Shown: positions 13,640 to 17,111 of the stretch, in pieces
How the letters are laid out: each line of letters begins with the position of its first letter
How positions within the stretch are numbered: the first letter of the stretch is position 1
Assembly (NCBI GenBank): GCA_902783905.1
Contig: CACZSP010000028.1
Span: 1-17,111 of the forward strand
Direction: 5' to 3'
From: an uncultured Ruminococcus sp.
GTDB taxonomy: Bacteria > Bacillota > Clostridia > Oscillospirales > CAG-272
Length of the DNA: 17,111 nucleotides
Notes under the pieces: model-generated
What the model was told of the DNA's origin: nothing
Databases searched by the model: none
The model's input: only the letters and a program-made list of their open reading frames with translations
Position numbers and translations under genes: made by a program

Positions 13640-14527
13640 GTGTACATCGGAAACAAAAAACATTTCAGAATCCTGACCGTTGCGATAATTTCAATATTGA
13701 TCTGCTCGGCGGTATTCTATTCGGTAAAAACAAAAAACCTCCCGTTTTCTTCCTGCAGAAAAAAAGTGGAGGTTTGCGAATTTCATTTTCCTTACGTCGG
13801 TCAGGGCGACGCGATACTGATTCGTTCGCCGGACGGCGACGTACTCGTCGACAGCGGACCTAATTCCTCGGAGGATCTTATCGTCGGATATCTTGAAGAC
13901 GTAGGCGTCGAGGAGCTTTTCCTTACTTTTATCACCCATCCCGACGAGGATCATATCGGAGGAGCCGACCGCGTGATAAGCTCCTTCCGCTCTCCCCGCG
14001 TATATCTTCCCGATCCGGATTCCCGTGATTCGGACTGCCGGGCGCTGCGTGCCGCCGCGTCTTCACTCGGAATCCGGCTGCAAAAAGCTTCGGGAGGAGA
14101 CGTCTTTACGGTCGGTAAACTGAAACTAACGGTCATTTCTCCGCGCGAGCCCCTGTTCGGTGACCCGAACGACGATTCATTGGTTATCGTAGCGGAATAC
14201 GGTTCGGTACGCGTGATGCTTACCGGAGACATGAGTGTAAAAACGGAAAAACGCCTGCTGTCCGAATATCCGGAATCGGTGCCGCGCTGCGATATACTTA
14301 AAGCCGGGCATCACGGTTCATCCACTTCGTCGAGCGAAGAATGGATAAAGGCGGTAAGCCCGGCTTACGCTGTTATTTCATGCGGAAAACAGAACGCTTT
14401 CGGTCATCCGCACGCGGAGGTCGTTTCGCGCCTGAACTCTCTCGGTGTCGAGGTGCTGCGTACCGACAGAAGCGGAAATATAGTTTTCGAAACCGACGGA
14501 AAGAATCTGTCTCTGCGGCTTCAATAA
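13640..14527 (+). CDS. ComEC-type metallo-beta-lactamase fold hydrolase, membrane anchored
   Basis: This 295-residue protein has an N-terminal signal anchor (about 11-27) and one MBL domain of the ComEC C-terminal type. Metal ligands are in place: THPDEDHIGG (99-108), LTGD (194-197), GHHGS (223-227) and GHPH (255-258). PYVGQGDAILI and LVDSG open the fold as in ComEC. The domain should lie outside the cell and could act as a nuclease or phosphodiesterase, for example degrading the non-transported DNA strand. It diverges from comEC, whose own MBL domain has lost these residues. The start is uncertain: GTG 13640 sits only 1 base past AAAGGAGG, and an in-frame ATC at 13646 has better spacing but is rare. 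The 3' end overlaps the convergent oxidoreductase gene by 7 bases. Confidence 0.87.
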   Translation: MYIGNKKHFRILTVAIISILICSAVFYSVKTKNLPFSSCRKKVEVCEFHFPYVGQGDAILIRSPDGDVLVDSGPNSSEDLIVGYLEDVGVEELFLTFITHPDEDHIGGADRVISSFRSPRVYLPDPDSRDSDCRALRAAASSLGIRLQKASGGDVFTVGKLKLTVISPREPLFGDPNDDSLVIVAEYGSVRVMLTGDMSVKTEKRLLSEYPESVPRCDILKAGHHGSSTSSSEEWIKAVSPAYAVISCGKQNAFGHPHAEVVSRLNSLGVEVLRTDRSGNIVFETDGKNLSLRLQ

Positions 14528-16362
14528 GCTCTGATCTCGAAAACGGTGACGTCGGGCGCTCCGTTTGTCGCTCTGAATACGAATCTTACCGAATCGCACT
14601 CGACCGAAGGAGTCTTTACCACCACGTGGCGCTGGTGATTGTCTCTGATCTCGATTTTCGATATCTCAGCGCCGTCCTTAATCATTATTATATCGAAATC
14701 TTTTACAAGTTCGGGCGGAACGCCGATCCTCTGCTGCGCCTGTCTGTTGGCGGACATGGTGACGCGGATGGGATACGCAAAGTTTGAATCGAAGGTAAGT
14801 CTGAATTCGGAAACCGTCTTAACGCCGTCAAATTTCATATCGACAGTTTCCCCGCAGTCGGAGATACCGTCTGACTTCCAGCCGTTGAGGTTGTCTCCGA
14901 GCTTCCTTGAAACGCCGTTGTTCAGGAGGGACGCGTCGCCCTGTGAGGTGCTGGAAGCCGAGAACGCGGCGCTTCTGGCAAGATCCGCCGGATCGGTATT
15001 GATAAACGGAGCAGGCAGCCATAGATCGTCCTTCAGAAGCTGCTGCTGAAGCTCTCCGACGTGCGGAGCAAGTCCGCGGGGATCTGTTCCGTATTTCCTG
15101 CAAAGCGCGGCAGCGGTGCCTACAGCCTGGCCTCCGATGGCGCAGCAGCCGAGGATCCTTGTGGACGCAAGTCCCAGTTTCGTCGTGCTTATATCGCGAC
15201 CCGCCATGAAAAGATTTTCGATATTCCTGGAATAATAGCAGCGGTACGGGATTGTATACACGCCGAGAAAATGATGGCAGTCGGAAGGCAGAAGATCGAA
15301 ATCAAGAAGTCCGTGCGCGGCATGCAGATCGACGCACCAGCCGCCGTACGTAACGGCGTCGTCGAAAATTCTGTGTTCGAGAATATCCGACTCGGAAAGA
15401 ATGTAATCCCCCATAAGCCGGCGGGATTCGCGCATTCCGGGCAGCGCGCCTACCCATGCCAGGGCGTAATTCTCCGCCCCGTGGTCTCCGCCGTTCTTGA
15501 TGTGATCCCAGATACCGTAGGCATAGGCGTAAAGATCGTCGCGGATTTTCTCATAGTCCGGGATTATATCGTCACCGTCTCCCATTAGTTCGAGCCACCA
15601 GTAACCGTAGTCTACGGCCGCGCAGCTGCAGGCGGACAGACGAAGCCATTCCTCGGGGTCGGGAGCCATGCTGGCGTCAACCTTCATCGTCTTTGAATGA
15701 ACGCGGTAGCGCAGCTGGTGCTCGGTAAGTTTTTTCGCAAAAGACGGAGGAGTGAATTTGATCGGATGACCGACGTTTACCGCCTTCATCAGTATCGTGT
15801 TACCCATTCTGTCGTTGTTGTGCTCGGCTGGAGCGTGCGGCTCTCCGCTCTCGGCAGCCGATTCGCTGCCCATTCGGAACTCGGCTCCGGCAAAATACCC
15901 AAGAGTGCCGTTTCCGGTGCAGTCGGCAAACAGAGGAGACGTGAACCGATAACGCATTTCGGTCGTCTCCTGGAAGCATCTGATCGCCGTTATTCTCTGC
16001 CCTTCGGTCTCGACGTCGTACATCGACGTGTTGAAGTAGACGTCAAGGTTTTTCTCCTGCTTCGCCTTTTCGAACAGAACGGTATCCCAGATCGAATAGC
16101 AGAATGTGTCGTTGCACGCCTTGTTGTCGAGCATCATCTCGTATACGAGACCGCCCTCGGCGTAATCGGTCTGTTTTAAGCTCTGATCGGCACCCGATAT
16201 ATGAATCCTTATCTCGCTGGACGCGTTTCCTCCGAGAACCGGGCGCGCGTGAACGAGAGCGGTTTTCGTTCCGTGGCGGGCGGCTGAAACAGCGGCGCAA
16301 AGTCCGGCCATTCCGCCTCCCACGACAATGAATTCGTAATTCTTTTCTTCGTACCTTTTCAT
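14521..16362 (-). CDS. FAD-dependent oxidoreductase with discoidin-like C-terminal domain
   Basis: This 613-residue protein has an N-terminal Rossmann motif VVGGGMAGLCAA (13-24) and the GNASSEIRIHISGAD segment (45-59) typical of the FAD_oxidored family. The central catalytic region ends near SRNIENLFMAGRDIS and STRILGCCAIGGQAVGTAAAL, the second FAD contact. From about 470 a beta-rich F5/8-type carbohydrate-binding-like domain follows (NLNGWKSDG, then VSEFRLTFDSNF). Such proteins are common in polysaccharide-use loci of gut bacteria, with sugar substrates largely unknown. No signal peptide is present. I chose ATG 16362 (AAAGGA 7 bases upstream) rather than the ATG at 16380, which would place that site inside the gene. 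It is a single-gene unit with its own promoter. Reaction and substrate cannot be told from sequence. Confidence 0.85.
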   Translation of the reverse strand: MKRYEEKNYEFIVVGGGMAGLCAAVSAARHGTKTALVHARPVLGGNASSEIRIHISGADQSLKQTDYAEGGLVYEMMLDNKACNDTFCYSIWDTVLFEKAKQEKNLDVYFNTSMYDVETEGQRITAIRCFQETTEMRYRFTSPLFADCTGNGTLGYFAGAEFRMGSESAAESGEPHAPAEHNNDRMGNTILMKAVNVGHPIKFTPPSFAKKLTEHQLRYRVHSKTMKVDASMAPDPEEWLRLSACSCAAVDYGYWWLELMGDGDDIIPDYEKIRDDLYAYAYGIWDHIKNGGDHGAENYALAWVGALPGMRESRRLMGDYILSESDILEHRIFDDAVTYGGWCVDLHAAHGLLDFDLLPSDCHHFLGVYTIPYRCYYSRNIENLFMAGRDISTTKLGLASTRILGCCAIGGQAVGTAAALCRKYGTDPRGLAPHVGELQQQLLKDDLWLPAPFINTDPADLARSAAFSASSTSQGDASLLNNGVSRKLGDNLNGWKSDGISDCGETVDMKFDGVKTVSEFRLTFDSNFAYPIRVTMSANRQAQQRIGVPPELVKDFDIIMIKDGAEISKIEIRDNHQRHVVVKTPSVECDSVRFVFRATNGAPDVTVFEIRAY

Positions 16363-16369
16363 TGGAAAT

Positions 16370-16375
16370 TCCTTT
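16370..16375 (-). promoter_or_regulatory. Ribosome binding site fixing the oxidoreductase start
   Basis: AAAGGA (complement of 16370-16375) stands 7 bases before the ATG at 16362. The upstream in-frame ATG at 16380 has no comparable site. Confidence 0.65.
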
Positions 16376-16391
16376 GTCATAATTTGCTAAT

Positions 16392-16420
16392 ATTATATTT
16401 CATACCTGCTTCTTTGTCAA
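16392..16420 (-). promoter_or_regulatory. Full-consensus promoter of the FAD oxidoreductase gene
   Basis: On the minus strand, TTGACA (complement of 16415-16420), 17 bases, then TATAAT (complement of 16392-16397). Transcription would start near 16385, about 23 bases before the start codon. The extended motif ACTTGAC around its -35 also occurs at the divergent mscL promoter. Confidence 0.8.
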
Positions 16421-16448
16421 GTTTTTTCATATTTGTTCTGCAGTGTAC

Positions 16449-16477
16449 TTGACTTGAAGCTGTTTTAGCATTATAAT
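16449..16477 (+). promoter_or_regulatory. Promoter of mscL
   Basis: TTGACT (16449-16454), a 17-base spacer and TATAAT (16472-16477), about 30 bases before the start codon. It is back-to-back with the oxidoreductase promoter, the two -35 boxes being 28 bases apart. Confidence 0.78.
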
Positions 16478-16507
16478 ATAGTAAATTCTAAATAACGGAG
16501 GTCAGTA

Positions 16508-17026
16508 ATGGCTAAGGAAAAGAAAAAAGGCGGCTTTATAGCCGACTTCAAAGCGTTCATCTCCCGCGGCAACGTTGTCGATATGGCAGTCGGCGTTGTG
16601 ATCGGCGGAGCGTTCGGAAAGATCGTTACCGGTCTTGTAAACTATATCATCAACCCCTGCATCTCTCTGCTGACAGGCGGAGTAGAACTCGATCAGGTCA
16701 AGACCGTCCTTCAGGAAGCGGTCAAGGAAGGCGAAGAGATCGTCAAGCCCGAGGTCGCCATCCTCTGGGGCACCTGGATCCAGACAATCATCGACTTCAT
16801 CCTTGTAGCTCTCTGCATTTTCATCGTTATCCGTGCAATAGCCAAAGCAAGGGCTATAGCAGAAGCCAAGGAGAACGCGGCGAAGGCTGAGGCCGAGAAG
16901 GCGGCGAAGGAAAAGGCCGACGCCGAGGCAGCCGAAAAAGCCGCGGCCGATGCCGAGGCGGCTGCAAAGGCTGCTGCCGTGCAGGATGCTATCCTCGAAA
17001 TCCGCAACCTTATGAAGAAGAACTGA
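16508..17026 (+). CDS. mscL: Large-conductance mechanosensitive channel with extended Ala/Glu/Lys-rich C-terminus
   Basis: This 172-residue inner membrane channel opens under high membrane tension to release solutes on osmotic downshock. The N-terminal helix and TM1 show the family signature FISRGNVVDMAVGVVIGGAFGKIV (17-40), followed by NPCISLLTGG, a periplasmic loop (about 57-84) and TM2 (about 90-111). MscL is usually 120-150 residues. Here about 40 residues rich in Ala, Glu and Lys (116-158) separate TM2 from the final helix AILEIRNLMKK, which matches the usual cytoplasmic bundle. The insert looks like a long charged helix or coiled coil. The SD GGAGG (16497-16501) lies 6 bases before ATG. 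The gene has its own promoter and no operon partner. Confidence 0.95.
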   Translation: MAKEKKKGGFIADFKAFISRGNVVDMAVGVVIGGAFGKIVTGLVNYIINPCISLLTGGVELDQVKTVLQEAVKEGEEIVKPEVAILWGTWIQTIIDFILVALCIFIVIRAIAKARAIAEAKENAAKAEAEKAAKEKADAEAAEKAAADAEAAAKAAAVQDAILEIRNLMKKN

Positions 17027-17052
17027 CGTTCAGAATTTAAAATGACACACAA

Positions 17053-17088
17053 GGGGCTGTTTAAAAAGTCAACTTTTTAAACAGCCCC
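17053..17088. repeat. Perfect 17-base-arm palindrome after mscL
   Basis: GGGGCTGTTTAAAAAGT (17053-17069) and its exact complement (17072-17088) flank a 2-base centre. No T-tract follows on the plus strand (GAAAATTC), so it is a poor intrinsic terminator, although it stands where mscL transcription might end. Its arm matches that of the palindrome at 43-84 at 14 of 17 bases, pointing to a dispersed repeat family. Confidence 0.75.
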
Positions 17089-17111
17089 GAAAATTCGGCG
17101 GACGGGAATCC

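Noticed and set aside
16711..17052. Minus-strand Ala/Ser-rich frame opposite mscL
   Set aside because: It is the complement of the Ala/Glu/Lys-rich repeat of mscL and has no independent start signal.
17053..17088. Calling the palindrome a rho-independent terminator of mscL
   Set aside because: The stem is AT-rich in its upper half and is followed by GAAAATTC rather than a T-run. It fits a dispersed palindrome better, though a partial termination role cannot be excluded.

Overview
The window looks like chromosomal DNA from an uncultured-type Clostridia (Bacillota), with G+C near one half by eye. The reasons are the gene set (an IreB-family phosphoprotein, bifunctional RibF, a DacF-type S11 peptidase, a DUF624/YesL protein, ComEC and MscL), strong Shine-Dalgarno sites, and at least six sigma-A-like promoters close to TTGACA/TATAAT, all with 17-bp spacers. 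I cannot name a genus. I see no rRNA, tRNA, CRISPR array, transposase or prophage gene. No stretch over about 175 bp lacks a gene.

Layout. Positions 1-140 are intergenic, with stacked palindromes and a terminator. From 6294 down to 141 on the minus strand runs a tight four-gene operon from one near-consensus promoter (6328-6356): a TerB_N/TerB_C protein, a BrxD-like (DUF2791-type) P-loop ATPase, an Lhr/BrxHI-like superfamily 2 helicase, and a 2-dehydro-3-deoxygalactonokinase-like sugar kinase. It ends in a hairpin terminator at 93-142. The ATPase and helicase resemble components of BREX type 2 phage defence, but no methylase, PglZ or PglW is present. This is the best candidate for a poorly described system in the window, and the kinase tail is its oddest part.

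From 6406 rightward runs a housekeeping operon: ireB, ribF and a secreted, membrane-anchored D,D-carboxypeptidase homologue whose KTG box reads NAG. A separate strong promoter then drives an acyl carrier protein, ending in a strong terminator at 9381-9429. That terminator abuts the start codon of a SpoU/TrmH-family RNA methyltransferase, which is coupled to a DUF624 membrane protein.

From 11134 to 14527 a comEC gene (minus) and a ComEC-type metallo-beta-lactamase (MBL) gene (plus) diverge from a shared AT-rich promoter region. ComEC keeps its channel domain, but its own C-terminal MBL domain has lost metal-binding residues. The separate neighbour keeps all of them, which suggests a division of labour. 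Next come a minus-strand FAD-dependent oxidoreductase with a discoidin-like C-terminus and, divergent from it, mscL with an Ala/Glu/Lys-rich extension. The window closes with a 17-bp-arm palindrome that matches 14 of 17 bases of the one near position 43-84, so both ends carry members of one dispersed palindromic repeat family.

All calls come from reading motifs by eye; no database search was run.
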